Below, in pieces: positions 42,027 through 50,827 of a stretch of DNA of 64,000 nucleotides. Positions within the stretch are counted from its first letter, which is position 1; each line of letters begins with the position of its first letter. The notes below the pieces were generated by a model. It was not told the origin of the DNA. It saw only the letters and a list, made by a program, of their open reading frames with translations, and searched no databases. Source of the stretch: an uncultured Clostridia bacterium (GTDB lineage Bacteria; Bacillota; Clostridia; TANB77; CAG-508); the NCBI GenBank assembly GCA_934129895.1, contig CAKOWY010000005.1, positions 1 through 64,000 of the forward strand. Reading direction: 5' to 3'. A program made the position numbers and the translations under genes.

Positions 42027-42599
42027 TTACCCCTTTCTAGGTGTTTCTTGTATATACTTTAAGAATATTATTGATGCTCTTCCATATTTTCTTTTATCAC
42101 TTACTTCAACATCCTGTTTTTCAATATCATGTAATATTCTCTCTTCATCATCTGTTTCAATAATGATTTTTGTCTTGTTATCTACTAATTTATATTTTAA
42201 AATATTTTCAATTGATTTTTTCACATAATCTGTTTTATATGGGGGATCAATATAAATAATATCAAACTTTTGATTTTCTAATTTTTTTATTAATTCCTCA
42301 TAATTCATATTAAATACTTCTGCTTTTTCTTTTAAATGTGTTTTCTCAATATTCTTTTTTATAATTTGTATAGCTTCTTTTGAATTATCACATAGAACAG
42401 CTCTTTTTGCTCCTCTGCTTAATAATTCAAGTCCTATAGCTCCACTTCCAGAAAAAAGGTCTAAAACATTTGCATCAACAATATCGCTTTGAATAATATT
42501 AAATATTGATTCTTTTACTCTATCAAGTGTTGGTCTTGTTGTAATTCCATCTAATGTGTATAATTTTGTTCCTCTAGCCGTTCCACTTATTATTCTCAT
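42027..42599 (-). CDS. rsmD: 16S rRNA (guanine966-N2)-methyltransferase RsmD
   Basis: The 190-residue product reads MRIISGTARGTKL, then TRPTLDRVKESIFNII, VLDLFSGSGAIGLELLSRGA, and the catalytic IDPPY in FDIIYIDPPY. This is the full RsmD signature: SAM-dependent N2 methylation of G966 in 16S rRNA. It starts behind GGAGGAAAGG, under a promoter at 42644-42671. coaD, often next to rsmD, is absent here. Confidence 0.96.
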   Translation of the reverse strand: MRIISGTARGTKLYTLDGITTRPTLDRVKESIFNIIQSDIVDANVLDLFSGSGAIGLELLSRGAKRAVLCDNSKEAIQIIKKNIEKTHLKEKAEVFNMNYEELIKKLENQKFDIIYIDPPYKTDYVKKSIENILKYKLVDNKTKIIIETDDEERILHDIEKQDVEVSDKRKYGRASIIFLKYIQETPRKG

Positions 42600-42643
42600 A
42601 TTGTTTTATTTTTCCTTTCCTCCAAGCATAAATTATATTATAT

Positions 42644-42671
42644 ATTTTATCCTTTTTTTGGATAATGTCAA
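42644..42671 (-). promoter_or_regulatory. Promoter of rsmD
   Basis: TTGACA (42666-42671), 16-bp spacer, TAAAAT (42644-42649), about 45 bp upstream of the start. Confidence 0.65.
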
Positions 42672-42723
42672 TAGTATTAATGAAATTGTAACATACATTT
42701 AACATTTTTGTAATATTTGTAAC

Positions 42724-42755
42724 GAAAAAAAGATAGCTAAAATCTAGCCATCTTT
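42724..42755 (-). terminator. Terminator after divIVA
   Basis: AAAGATAGCTA (42729-42739) pairs with TAGCCATCTTT (42745-42755) with one mismatch, followed by a T-run on the minus strand. Confidence 0.85.
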
Positions 42756-43278
42756 ATTCTTCATCTTCTTTATTTATTTTCTTTAGCAAATCTTCTTGTG
42801 AAAGCAATATTGCTTCCATATCTGCTTTATATATATCAAATTGTTTCTTTACATCTTCAAATCTTTTCTCTTTAATTTCAATTTGATTTTGTAATTCTTC
42901 TAATTTCTTTTCTGCTCTTTCTTGAGCATCTTTCATTATTCTTTCTGATTCTGTTTTGGCATCATTCATCAATTGTGCAGATTGTGATCTTGCTTCATTC
43001 ATCAATTGATCTGCTTGTTGTTTTGCAACACTTTTTACTTCTTCTGCTGTTGATTGTGCCATAACCAATGTATTTTGTAGTGTTGTTTCTAGATTTCTAT
43101 AATGTTCTATTTCACTAGTCATTTTTTCTATTCTTAAATTTGCTTCTGCTAATTCTTTATAATTTTTTCCATAATCTACAACTAACTCGTCTAGGAAGTC
43201 ATCTACGTCTTCTACATTATATCCGTTCATTACTTGTTTACTAAATTTTTTATTTTCTATATCTAATGGTGTAAGCAT
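42754..43278 (-). CDS. divIVA: DivIVA-domain protein
   Basis: The ATG at 43278 follows GGAGGATTCT. The 174-residue product begins MLTPLDIENKKFSKQVMNGYNVEDVDDFLDEL, the DivIVA lipid-binding and dimerisation head, and continues as a coiled coil (QQADQLMNEARSQSAQLMNDA repeats) ending in LLSQEDLLKKINKEDEE. DivIVA marks curved membranes and recruits division and envelope proteins. It lies 27 bp after sepF in the same unit. Confidence 0.95.
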   Translation of the reverse strand: MLTPLDIENKKFSKQVMNGYNVEDVDDFLDELVVDYGKNYKELAEANLRIEKMTSEIEHYRNLETTLQNTLVMAQSTAEEVKSVAKQQADQLMNEARSQSAQLMNDAKTESERIMKDAQERAEKKLEELQNQIEIKEKRFEDVKKQFDIYKADMEAILLSQEDLLKKINKEDEE

Positions 43279-43305
43279 ATTAGAATCCTCCATTTCTGTT
43301 TTTAA

Positions 43306-43791
43306 TTAATTTATATTGTTATTTTTTAACCAAGAAACAGATAATTTATTTTTAATTTCTTCTCGTGCCATTTCATTTGTTATTTCATAATTTGTTGGTG
43401 CAATTAAAAATATTGAATTTGATATTTTTTGTATATGTCCATCAAGAGCATATACTCCGCCACTAATAAAATCAACTATTCTTCTAGCGACTTCTTTACT
43501 AACATATTCTAGATTTACAATTACAGATTTCTTTTCTTTTAACAAACTACAGATTTCTTCGGATTGTTCAAATGTTGTTGGTTGAGATATAACCATTCTT
43601 ACAGATTGTCCTTGTTGTGTAATTGGCACAACTTTACCTTTTCTACCAAAAAATTTTCTATCTTCTTCTTCCTCATCTTCATAATCATCATAATTATTCA
43701 TTTCGTATTCATCGTCTATATCCTCTGGTTCTGCTTGGTTATTAGTCATTCCAAACTTTTCCCATATTTTGTCCATTATAGCTCCTGCCAT
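43306..43791 (-). CDS. sepF: Cell division protein SepF
   Basis: The 161-residue product begins MAGAIMDKIWEKFGM (an amphipathic membrane-binding helix), has an acidic linker (about 20-50) and the SepF core: PTTFEQSEEICSLLKEKKSVIVNLEYVSKEVARRIVDFISGGVYALDGHIQKISNSIFLIAP. SepF links FtsZ to the membrane. It heads a unit with divIVA, under a promoter at 43879-43907. RBS TTAGGAGG. Confidence 0.97.
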   Translation of the reverse strand: MAGAIMDKIWEKFGMTNNQAEPEDIDDEYEMNNYDDYEDEEEEDRKFFGRKGKVVPITQQGQSVRMVISQPTTFEQSEEICSLLKEKKSVIVNLEYVSKEVARRIVDFISGGVYALDGHIQKISNSIFLIAPTNYEITNEMAREEIKNKLSVSWLKNNNIN

Positions 43792-43878
43792 CTTAAAACC
43801 TCCTAATATTTTACACTTTTGTTTATTTATTAAGTTATATCTTTAGAGACATAGAAATAACTTTGAAACTTCTTTTAT

Positions 43879-43907
43879 AGTATCTAACTTTTTTTGATTT
43901 TTGTCAA
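43879..43907 (-). promoter_or_regulatory. Promoter of sepF-divIVA
   Basis: TTGACA (43902-43907), 17-bp spacer and GATACT (43879-43884, 4 of 6 consensus bases), about 90 bp upstream of sepF. Confidence 0.6.
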
Positions 43908-43915
43908 TAGTTTTC

Positions 43916-43955
43916 AAAAAGTGTTACAAAAAATTAATATTTTTGTAACACTTTT
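43916..43955 (-). terminator. Terminator after the HlyD-like gene
   Basis: AAAAGTGTTACAAAAA pairs with TTTTTGTAACACTTTT (arms within 43916-43955), T-rich after. It lies 21 bp past the stop. Confidence 0.85.
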
Positions 43956-43975
43956 GTAATAAACAAATTTTTGTT

Positions 43976-45211
43976 TTATATATTTGGATTTAATATAATT
44001 TCATCATAATTAGATATTTTTTTATCATTTCTTATGTCTGTTTCATCAAATCCTAATTTTTGTAATTCTTTTGCTTCATAAGATGATATTATGGAAAATT
44101 TATCTGTTTGTCTTATTATTTTAACTAGCATTTTACTTTGAACTCCAGATCTATTTCTAACAATATAATTCAATTGATTTCCATCAACTTCTTCTGTTCT
44201 TATTGCTTGATTTGGAACTTTGTATCCTGATTGTTTCCACCAAATAACATCTACTGCAACTTTTCTGTGATTTATCAAATTTGAACTCATTTGATTTAGT
44301 TCGAAAATAACTACATTACTTCCACTTTCTTCATTACTTTGAATTATCTTTGCACTAATTTCTTCAATATTTGATATTCTAAGTGTAACATTACTTCCCA
44401 CTTTTGCTTGTTCTTTCATATCGTTATTCATTTCTATAGCAATATAGCATTTAAAATTATCTATTATTTTTCCACACTCATTACTACTTGAAATTGTTTG
44501 TCCTGTTTTTAATCCTAAACTATTTAAATAATCACTTGTCAAGCTATCAAATTTACTAGGTGATAATTCTTCCTCTAATCCATCTACTCTATATGAGACA
44601 ACACCACTTATTTCTGCTCTTTTATATGTAACTTCATTATTTAATTGTTTTTCATATTTTTTTCTTTCTGCTATAAGTTTTTTTATTTCATTATCTTCTG
44701 TTAGTTCATCAATATAATTAATTTTTTTTGTAATTAATGTATCTATTGAATTTTTATATTCTTTTATTTCTTGGTAATTGTTTATTTTACTAACTTGATT
44801 TATTTTTTCCTCTATTTGATTTTCAATGACTTTTACATCAGCTGATGGTTTTATTTTTTCTTGTTCTAGTTTTTCTTGTATTTGATGATCTAACTCGCTC
44901 ATTTTTGCTGCAATTTCTTTTTCATCTTCTTTATAATATCCAAAGACATATTCATTTTTAGCAACCTTTTGCCCTTCAGCAGCTATTGCATGAATACCAT
45001 TTGTATTTTGTTCATCTTTTATTACTTTTTCTTCTCTTATAATATATCCAACAGTTTCATCTTCTGAATATATTTCTCCTTGTGTCAATATATATACATC
45101 ACTAGGATTAATTATTAATAAAAATATTGAATATCCTATAAATGCTATCATTATTAATATTCCTATTATTATAGCTACTATTTTCTTATGTTTTTTATTC
45201 GTTATCATCAT
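43976..45211 (-). CDS. HlyD-like membrane-anchored adaptor protein
   Basis: The 411-residue product has an N-terminal membrane helix (about 10-32), then a biotinyl-lipoyl-like segment (EDETVGYIIREEKVI, AIAAEGQKVAKNEYVFGYYKED), a coiled-coil hairpin (about 90-180) and a beta-rich C-terminal half (GQTISSSNECGKIID, EQAKVGSNVTLRI). This is the HlyD or membrane-fusion layout, found in Clostridia beside sepF without an ABC partner. It lies 21 bp after miaA. Role unknown; link to the divisome is inferred from position. Confidence 0.82.
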   Translation of the reverse strand: MMITNKKHKKIVAIIIGILIMIAFIGYSIFLLIINPSDVYILTQGEIYSEDETVGYIIREEKVIKDEQNTNGIHAIAAEGQKVAKNEYVFGYYKEDEKEIAAKMSELDHQIQEKLEQEKIKPSADVKVIENQIEEKINQVSKINNYQEIKEYKNSIDTLITKKINYIDELTEDNEIKKLIAERKKYEKQLNNEVTYKRAEISGVVSYRVDGLEEELSPSKFDSLTSDYLNSLGLKTGQTISSSNECGKIIDNFKCYIAIEMNNDMKEQAKVGSNVTLRISNIEEISAKIIQSNEESGSNVVIFELNQMSSNLINHRKVAVDVIWWKQSGYKVPNQAIRTEEVDGNQLNYIVRNRSGVQSKMLVKIIRQTDKFSIISSYEAKELQKLGFDETDIRNDKKISNYDEIILNPNI

Positions 45212-45232
45212 CTCCTAACCAAAACTTAAAGT

Positions 45233-46159
45233 TTATTTGCCAAATGTCTTTTCTATAATTATATTTACGTTTGTTTCTAACTTTTCAAGTCCATCTAGCC
45301 AAATTGTTTGACTATTTTTTCTGAACCAAGTTAATTGTCTTTTTGCGTATCTTCTACTTTCTTGTTTAATTTTTTCAATCATTTCTTCTTTTGTGTAATT
45401 TCCATTCAAATATTCAACTACTTCTTTATAACCTAATCCCTGCATTGCTGTTGGAAATTCACTATATTTTTTTAATAAGTTTTCAACTTCCTGTATAAGA
45501 CCTCTTTCAATCATCAAATCAACTCTTTTGTTAATTCTTTCATATAGTTTATTTCTATCCATATTTAATGCAAAAACATTATAGTCATATTTTACTTCCT
45601 GGCTTCTTGATTCTATTTCTAATTCTGTTTTATTTTTGCCTGTTGCATGATAAATTTCTAATATTCTTAAAATTCTTTTCTTATCATTACAACTTATCTT
45701 TTCTATTGCTTTTTTATCTACTTTTTCCGCTTCTTTATATAATTTTTCTAATCCTTCATTTTGAACTATTAATTCTAATTTTTTTCTGTATTCATCATCA
45801 AATTCTATATTTGGATATTGAATATTATATATCAAAGAATCCACATATAATCCTGTTCCACCTACTATAATAGGAACTTTTTTATGTTCTAATATATTAT
45901 TTATCGCAACTTCTGCATCTCTTTTGTAATCTGCTACACTGTATCTTTTATCTGGCTCTATGAAATCTAATAAGTAATGATTTATTCCATCTTGTTCATC
46001 TTTTGTTGATTTTGCTGTTCCTATATCCATATCTTTATATATTTGCATAGAATCACATGAAATTATTTCACCATCAATTTTCTTTGCTAATTCAATTGAT
46101 AATGATGTTTTTCCTGATGCTGTTGGACCACATATTACTATTACTTTAGGCTTACTCAT
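45233..46159 (-). CDS. miaA: tRNA dimethylallyltransferase MiaA
   Basis: The 308-residue product has the P-loop VICGPTASGKTSLSIELAK, ISCDSMQIYKDMDIGTAK, HYLLDFIEPDKRYSVADYK, VGGTGLYVDSLIY and, near the end, MIEKIKQESRRYAKRQLTWFRK. It adds a dimethylallyl group to A37 of tRNAs that read UNN codons. The gene follows mutL by 16 bp, a usual order. RBS GGAGAATG. Confidence 0.97.
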   Translation of the reverse strand: MSKPKVIVICGPTASGKTSLSIELAKKIDGEIISCDSMQIYKDMDIGTAKSTKDEQDGINHYLLDFIEPDKRYSVADYKRDAEVAINNILEHKKVPIIVGGTGLYVDSLIYNIQYPNIEFDDEYRKKLELIVQNEGLEKLYKEAEKVDKKAIEKISCNDKKRILRILEIYHATGKNKTELEIESRSQEVKYDYNVFALNMDRNKLYERINKRVDLMIERGLIQEVENLLKKYSEFPTAMQGLGYKEVVEYLNGNYTKEEMIEKIKQESRRYAKRQLTWFRKNSQTIWLDGLEKLETNVNIIIEKTFGK

Positions 46160-46175
46160 TCTACATTCTCCAATT

Positions 46176-48773
46176 CTATTTTCTTGCGAATTTTCTTTCT
46201 ATATCATATTTTGACATTTTTATTGCATAAGTTGTACCATCTGCTGCAACAAATGGATTGTCTAATATTAAAACTTTTTCCATTAAACTTTCTATTTCTT
46301 CTTTTGTAGTAACTCTCTTTAATTCATCAACTGCTTTTTTTGCTATTATTTGTAGAAATTTTTCTTCTATTTCTCTTTTTGCTGTTCTCGCAACAGAATT
46401 TATTTCTTCCAATATTTCTAAAAATAATAGGTTTGTTTCTAATTCAGCACATATTTCTGGAACTTGTGTCAACTTTATAGTATTTTCTCCAAATTCTTCA
46501 AATACAAATCCAGCCTTTTTAAACATTTCTCTATTATCTTTGGCAATTTCCATCTCTTTACGAGATAATGTTATTACATCTGGTAATAATAAAAGTTGTG
46601 AACTTACTTGATGTGAATCATAATAATCGTCTTTTATTACCTCAAATAATACTCTTTCCTGAGCTTCTCTTAAATTTATAATACACATTTCTTTATCAAT
46701 TTCTAAAATTGCATAATCATCAAATGCAATTCCTATAAATTTATATAATGGTACTTTTTTATCATTCTTATCATCAAATATTGAAATATTTTCAACTGGT
46801 TTTACAAGTTGATCAAATGCTTCTTTTTCTTGTTCTTGTTTTTTCTCTTGCTCAACTTTTTCTTGTTTACTTCCTGGTTTTGTTCCAAAAAATCTCATAT
46901 ACATTTCTTCAAATTCAGGTGAATATTCTGATTTATATTCGCTTTCTTTTTCAGAAAGTCCATTATTTGATATTTCTGGCTTATTCATTTCTTCATTTTG
47001 AGATTTTTCATCATATTGGTATTTTGGCTCTTCTACTTTTGTTTCTTCTACAAATTGATACTTTGGCTCTTCTACTTTTGCTTCCTCTACAAATTGATGT
47101 TTTGGCTCTTCTACTTTTGTTTCCTCTACAAATTGATGTTTTGGCTCTTCTACTTTTGCTTCTTCTACAAATTGATGTTTTGGCTCTTCTACTTTCGCTT
47201 CTTCTACAAATTGATGCTTAGGCTCTTCTACTTTTGTTTCTTCTACAAATTGATGCCTTGGCTCTTCTACTTTTGCTTCTTCTACAAATTGATGCTTAGG
47301 CTCTTCTACTTTTGTTTCTTCTACAAATTGATGCCTTGGCTCTTCTATCTTAGTTTCTTCTATATATTGGTGTTTTGGTTCTTTATTTATTGTATTTTCA
47401 CTTATAGGTGTTCCATTTTCTTTACATTCTTGCAACATCTTATTTTTTAATTCTTGCAATTTTCTTAAAACTTCTTGACTCTTATCTAAAGTTTCATCAC
47501 CCGTTAATTGTGGAATTTTTTCAAATTCACTATTTTCTTTTTTCTCATTATTTTCTTCGGAAATTTCTTTTTTTACTTCTGGTTGGTACTCTGGTTGTTT
47601 ATTTACTGTTTCATAACTTGGTACTACTTTTTCTACTTCGTTAGTTGGCTTTGCCTGTGTTGTTGGACTAATATAATTCAAACCTAAACTTTGAGCTTGT
47701 CTTTGTCTATATATTTGTTCAACAATTGTTTCTTCACTTCCTCTATTGTCAAAAAAACTATCTCTACTATTTTTCTTTTTATCTTCAACTACTGAAAGTT
47801 GGTTTTTTATCGCATTATATAATGCTTTAAATATAATACTTTCATTTTCAAATCTAACTTCTAATTTTGCTGGATGTACATTTACATCTACTTTGCTTGG
47901 ATTCATATCTAAATTCAACACTAAAAATCCAAATTTACCATTTGGAATTAAATCTTTATATGCTCTTTCTGCTGCAGATGCTAATGTTTTGTCTTTTACA
48001 TATCTTTTATTTATAAAAAACACTTGATTTGATCTATTAGAACGTGCTATTTCTGGCTTTCCGACAACTCCATATATATGTATATCATTTTCATAATAGT
48101 CAACATCAATTATTGAATTAGCTACATCTCTTCCATATAAACTATATATTACAGTTTTTAAATCACCATTTCCATTTGTTTGAATAACTGTTTTTCCTGA
48201 GTTTATTAATTTGATTGCAATTTCTGGATGTGCTAATGCTATTCTTGAAATCACATCTTCTATATATCCTGATTCAGTAAAATCTTTTCTTAAAAATTTA
48301 TATCTAACTGGTGTATTATAAAATAAATTTGTTACTATAATTGTTGTTCCAACAGCTGAACCTACTGGTGTTTTTTCTAATATTTTTCCACCTTCAACAA
48401 CTATTTGGTTTCCTGTTAATTGATCAACTGTCTTTGATGTAAGTTCAACTCTAGATATAGCTGCTATACTAGCCAATGCTTCCCCTCTAAACCCCATTGA
48501 TTTAATTTTATTTAAATCATCAGCAGATCTAATTTTACTTGTTGCATGCCTTTCAAATGCAAGTTCAAGGTCATCTTCTTTTATTCCTTTTCCATTATCC
48601 GTTATTCTTATATAAGATATTCCCCCATTTTTTATTTCAACTGTTATATTATTTGCCCCAGCATCAATAGAATTTTCTACCATTTCCTTTATTGCTGATG
48701 CAGGTCTTTCTATTACTTCTCCGGCTGCTATTTTATTTATTGTTAATTCATCTAATAATACAATGTTTCCCAT
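46176..48773 (-). CDS. mutL: DNA mismatch repair protein MutL, atypical
   Basis: The N-terminal GHKL ATPase is complete: LTINKIAAGEVIERPASAIKEMVENSIDAG, IRITDNGKGI, HATSKI and MGFRGEALASI. The linker (about residues 360-650) is very long and holds a 13-residue repeat (VEEPKHQFVEEAK type) about ten times. The C-terminal domain (about 670-865) keeps the fold, but the endonuclease motif DQHAxxE reads NLREAQE (about 700), the ACR-type Cys site reads AKKAV and the CPHGRP site reads VAADGT. It therefore seems to lack nicking activity and zinc binding. mutS is not adjacent. Length 865, against about 630 in Bacillus. Confidence 0.93.
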   Translation of the reverse strand: MGNIVLLDELTINKIAAGEVIERPASAIKEMVENSIDAGANNITVEIKNGGISYIRITDNGKGIKEDDLELAFERHATSKIRSADDLNKIKSMGFRGEALASIAAISRVELTSKTVDQLTGNQIVVEGGKILEKTPVGSAVGTTIIVTNLFYNTPVRYKFLRKDFTESGYIEDVISRIALAHPEIAIKLINSGKTVIQTNGNGDLKTVIYSLYGRDVANSIIDVDYYENDIHIYGVVGKPEIARSNRSNQVFFINKRYVKDKTLASAAERAYKDLIPNGKFGFLVLNLDMNPSKVDVNVHPAKLEVRFENESIIFKALYNAIKNQLSVVEDKKKNSRDSFFDNRGSEETIVEQIYRQRQAQSLGLNYISPTTQAKPTNEVEKVVPSYETVNKQPEYQPEVKKEISEENNEKKENSEFEKIPQLTGDETLDKSQEVLRKLQELKNKMLQECKENGTPISENTINKEPKHQYIEETKIEEPRHQFVEETKVEEPKHQFVEEAKVEEPRHQFVEETKVEEPKHQFVEEAKVEEPKHQFVEEAKVEEPKHQFVEETKVEEPKHQFVEEAKVEEPKYQFVEETKVEEPKYQYDEKSQNEEMNKPEISNNGLSEKESEYKSEYSPEFEEMYMRFFGTKPGSKQEKVEQEKKQEQEKEAFDQLVKPVENISIFDDKNDKKVPLYKFIGIAFDDYAILEIDKEMCIINLREAQERVLFEVIKDDYYDSHQVSSQLLLLPDVITLSRKEMEIAKDNREMFKKAGFVFEEFGENTIKLTQVPEICAELETNLLFLEILEEINSVARTAKREIEEKFLQIIAKKAVDELKRVTTKEEIESLMEKVLILDNPFVAADGTTYAIKMSKYDIERKFARK
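47005..47388 (-). repeat. 39-bp tandem repeat inside mutL
   Basis: About ten in-frame copies of a 39-bp unit encode the 13-residue VEEPKHQFVEEAK pattern with A/T, K/R and H/Y variation at fixed positions. Units differ by single bases, so the array expanded and then diverged. It is coding and not a CRISPR array. Confidence 0.92.
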
Positions 48774-48850
48774 ATTATTCCTTACCTTATGTACTTTATT
48801 TAGGTTTTAAGCTTTGCCTATAAACTTTTTATTTATATTCTATAATAAAA

Positions 48851-48880
48851 GAAAAAAAATAGCAAGTTATTCTTGCTATT
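48851..48880 (-). terminator. Terminator after the GT4 gene
   Basis: AATAGCAAG (48858-48866) pairs with CTTGCTATT (48872-48880), then a run of eight T on the minus strand. Confidence 0.92.
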
Positions 48881-48882
48881 TT

Positions 48883-50172
48883 TTATGCAAATATTTGACG
48901 CTTCTTAAATGGTAAAATATTAGTTATTTCCTTTTCAGAAGCAGCATTTTTTTCTATTCTTGCTTTTTCTTGTTCCAATTGTCTTTTTTGTTTTTCTGCC
49001 ATTGTTTCACATATTGCTTTTTGATATACAAAATGTGTATCTTGAGCTATTTTTTTCCAGTTATAATTATTTTTTACTTTTACTTTTGCATTCTTTACGA
49101 TGTTAGCACATAATTCTGGATTAAATAATAATTCTAGTATAGAATCAGCAATTGAATTTGAATTTCCACAATAGCTCTTCATTCCTGTTTGACCATGTTC
49201 GACTATTTCTCCTAATCCACCTGCATCAGAAACAACAATAGGTCTTTCAGCTAACATTCCTTCTAATGCAACTATTCCAAATGGTTCATAAGTACTTGGA
49301 AATACAGATATATCTGCTGCCTTATACATTTTTTCAACATCTTTTCCATTCATATATCCAGCAAAACAAACTTTATTTGAAATTCCTAAATATTCTGCTT
49401 GTGCCTTTAATTCATCTATCATTCCACCTTTTCCTGCTATTACTAATTTTGCATCATGATAATTTGCTAATACCTTAGGCATTGCTGCAATTAAATGTTG
49501 TATTCCTTTTTCATATACAAGTCTTCCCATAAATAAAATTATTTTTTCATTATCCATTGCATATTTTCTTCTGAATGAATAATCTCTATCCATTCCAGTA
49601 AATTTATTTAAATTAACTCCATTTGGAACTACATTTATTTTTTCAAATGGTAGTCCAAATAATCTTTGTACTTCACTTTTCATATAATTACTGTTTACGA
49701 TTACTTCATTTGCTTCATAAGTAAGTAACCATTCAGTATCATTTATGTATTTTTGTTCAGGTTCACGTATTCCACTGTTTCTTCCAGCTTCTGTTGCATG
49801 TATTGTTGCCACTATTGGGATATCATAAGAGTGTTTTAATGTTTTTGCAGCACTTGCTACTAACCAATCATGCGCATGTATTACATCAAATTTTCCTTTT
49901 TCTACTATTAATTGACTTGCTTTTTCAATCATATTAAAGTTTAATTGTAATACCCAGTCTATAAAGTTATTTGAATGTATCATATAATTGTCTACTCTAT
50001 ATACTTGTACGCCTTTGTCATCTTCATAATATGGCACTTCTCCTTCTCTGTATGTTACAACAGTTACTTCATGACCATCTTTTTGCAATCTGTGTGATAG
50101 GTCATATACTACTCTTGATATTCCACCTACTACTCTTGGTGGATATTCCCATGTAAGCATCAATATTTTCAT
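48883..50172 (-). CDS. GT4 glycosyltransferase, glycogen-synthase-like
   Basis: The start at 50172 follows AAAGGGGT. The 429-residue product opens MKILMLTWEYPPRVVGGISR, with the starch/glycogen-synthase-type N-terminal domain, IHAHDWLVA, VNSNYMKSEVQRLF, and the GT4 donor domain FMGRLVYEKGIQHLI with the E-x7-E motif FPSTYEPFGIVALEGM. It transfers glucose or another sugar to an alpha-glucan. A GH15 gene at 33.7 kb could act on the same polymer. The tail after about 380 is a helical Lys/Glu-rich extension ending in KKRQIFA. Confidence 0.9.
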   Translation of the reverse strand: MKILMLTWEYPPRVVGGISRVVYDLSHRLQKDGHEVTVVTYREGEVPYYEDDKGVQVYRVDNYMIHSNNFIDWVLQLNFNMIEKASQLIVEKGKFDVIHAHDWLVASAAKTLKHSYDIPIVATIHATEAGRNSGIREPEQKYINDTEWLLTYEANEVIVNSNYMKSEVQRLFGLPFEKINVVPNGVNLNKFTGMDRDYSFRRKYAMDNEKIILFMGRLVYEKGIQHLIAAMPKVLANYHDAKLVIAGKGGMIDELKAQAEYLGISNKVCFAGYMNGKDVEKMYKAADISVFPSTYEPFGIVALEGMLAERPIVVSDAGGLGEIVEHGQTGMKSYCGNSNSIADSILELLFNPELCANIVKNAKVKVKNNYNWKKIAQDTHFVYQKAICETMAEKQKRQLEQEKARIEKNAASEKEITNILPFKKRQIFA

Positions 50173-50303
50173 TGATTTTACCCCTTTCTTAAGTTCCATT
50201 TTCTTATGTTTCAATTTCACTTAATACATTTTATACAAAATTTTTACATTTGTAAACATTTTTTTGAAAAAAGTTTTTATTTTATTTATTACTATATTAT
50301 ATT

Positions 50304-50342
50304 GCAAAAAAACTTGTAAATACTAAAAAGTATTTACAAGTT
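50304..50342 (-). terminator. Terminator after the 107-aa gene
   Basis: A 14-bp stem (AACTTGTAAATACT at 50311-50324 with 50329-50342) is followed by seven T on the minus strand, directly after the stop at 50346. Confidence 0.92.
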
Positions 50343-50345
50343 TTT

Positions 50346-50669
50346 TTATAACTCTATTTCTCTACCATTATTATCTCTTTTTTTAACATTATTAGGAGAT
50401 TCTTTTTCTTCAGACAAACTTCTAGAATATTTTTTTGAACTTGTTCTAGTAGATTTCTTTCCTACACCACCATTGTCATTTATATCTTTATTTATATTAT
50501 CTTCATATTTCTTTCCTTTTTCTTCTATATCTTTCAATGATTGTGCTAAAAGTTCATTTTCTTCTCCTACAACTTCAATATCATCTCCCGCTTCTGGTAA
50601 TGGTTGTGAAAACATTTTTATAATCATACGTATATTATCTAAAATTGTAGTTCTTTTTTCTTTTTCCAT
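50346..50669 (-). CDS. Hypothetical acidic/low-complexity protein
   Basis: The frame extends to an ATG at 50708, but a TTGATT-17-TATAAT promoter ends at 50710, so transcription would begin near 50703. The ATG at 50669 (MEKEKRTTILDNIRMIIKMF), about 14 nt after AGAGGAG, is the likelier start though the spacing is long. The 107-residue product has a helical head, an acidic middle and a disordered Ser/Arg/Lys/Asn-rich end (STRTSSKKYSRSLSEEKESPNN). No family recognised. Single-gene unit. Confidence 0.6.
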   Translation of the reverse strand: MEKEKRTTILDNIRMIIKMFSQPLPEAGDDIEVVGEENELLAQSLKDIEEKGKKYEDNINKDINDNGGVGKKSTRTSSKKYSRSLSEEKESPNNVKKRDNNGREIEL

Positions 50670-50709
50670 AATATCTTGGAAATCTCCTCTCTTAAAAATA
50701 CTACTCATA

Positions 50710-50738
50710 ATTATATCATATTGTTATAAAAAAATCAA
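50710..50738 (-). promoter_or_regulatory. Promoter of the 107-aa gene
   Basis: TTGATT (50733-50738), 17-bp spacer, TATAAT (50710-50715). It abuts the upstream in-frame ATG and thereby argues for the downstream start. Confidence 0.7.
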
Positions 50739-50777
50739 GTTTTTTTTACATGTTATGTCAAGATATTTTATTTTATC

Positions 50778-50810
50778 AGCAAAGGAGCCCTCACCGAGGA
50801 CTCCTTTGCT
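50778..50810 (-). terminator. Terminator after the second beta-CASP gene
   Basis: AGCAAAGGAG (50778-50787) pairs with CTCCTTTGCT (50801-50810), inner CCTC/GAGG, then GATAAAATAAAAT on the minus strand. The stem is strong; the U-run is poor. Confidence 0.75.
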
Positions 50811-50827
50811 TGTTCAATCACCACCTA

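Noticed and set aside
47005..47388. Regular 39-bp repeats as a CRISPR array
   Set aside because: There are no unique spacers; units abut, keep the mutL frame and encode a 13-residue repeat.
46998..47450. Long plus-strand open frames rich in Leu and Phe across the mutL repeats
   Set aside because: They are antisense shadows of the repeat array, show the same 13-residue period, and lack ribosome binding sites.
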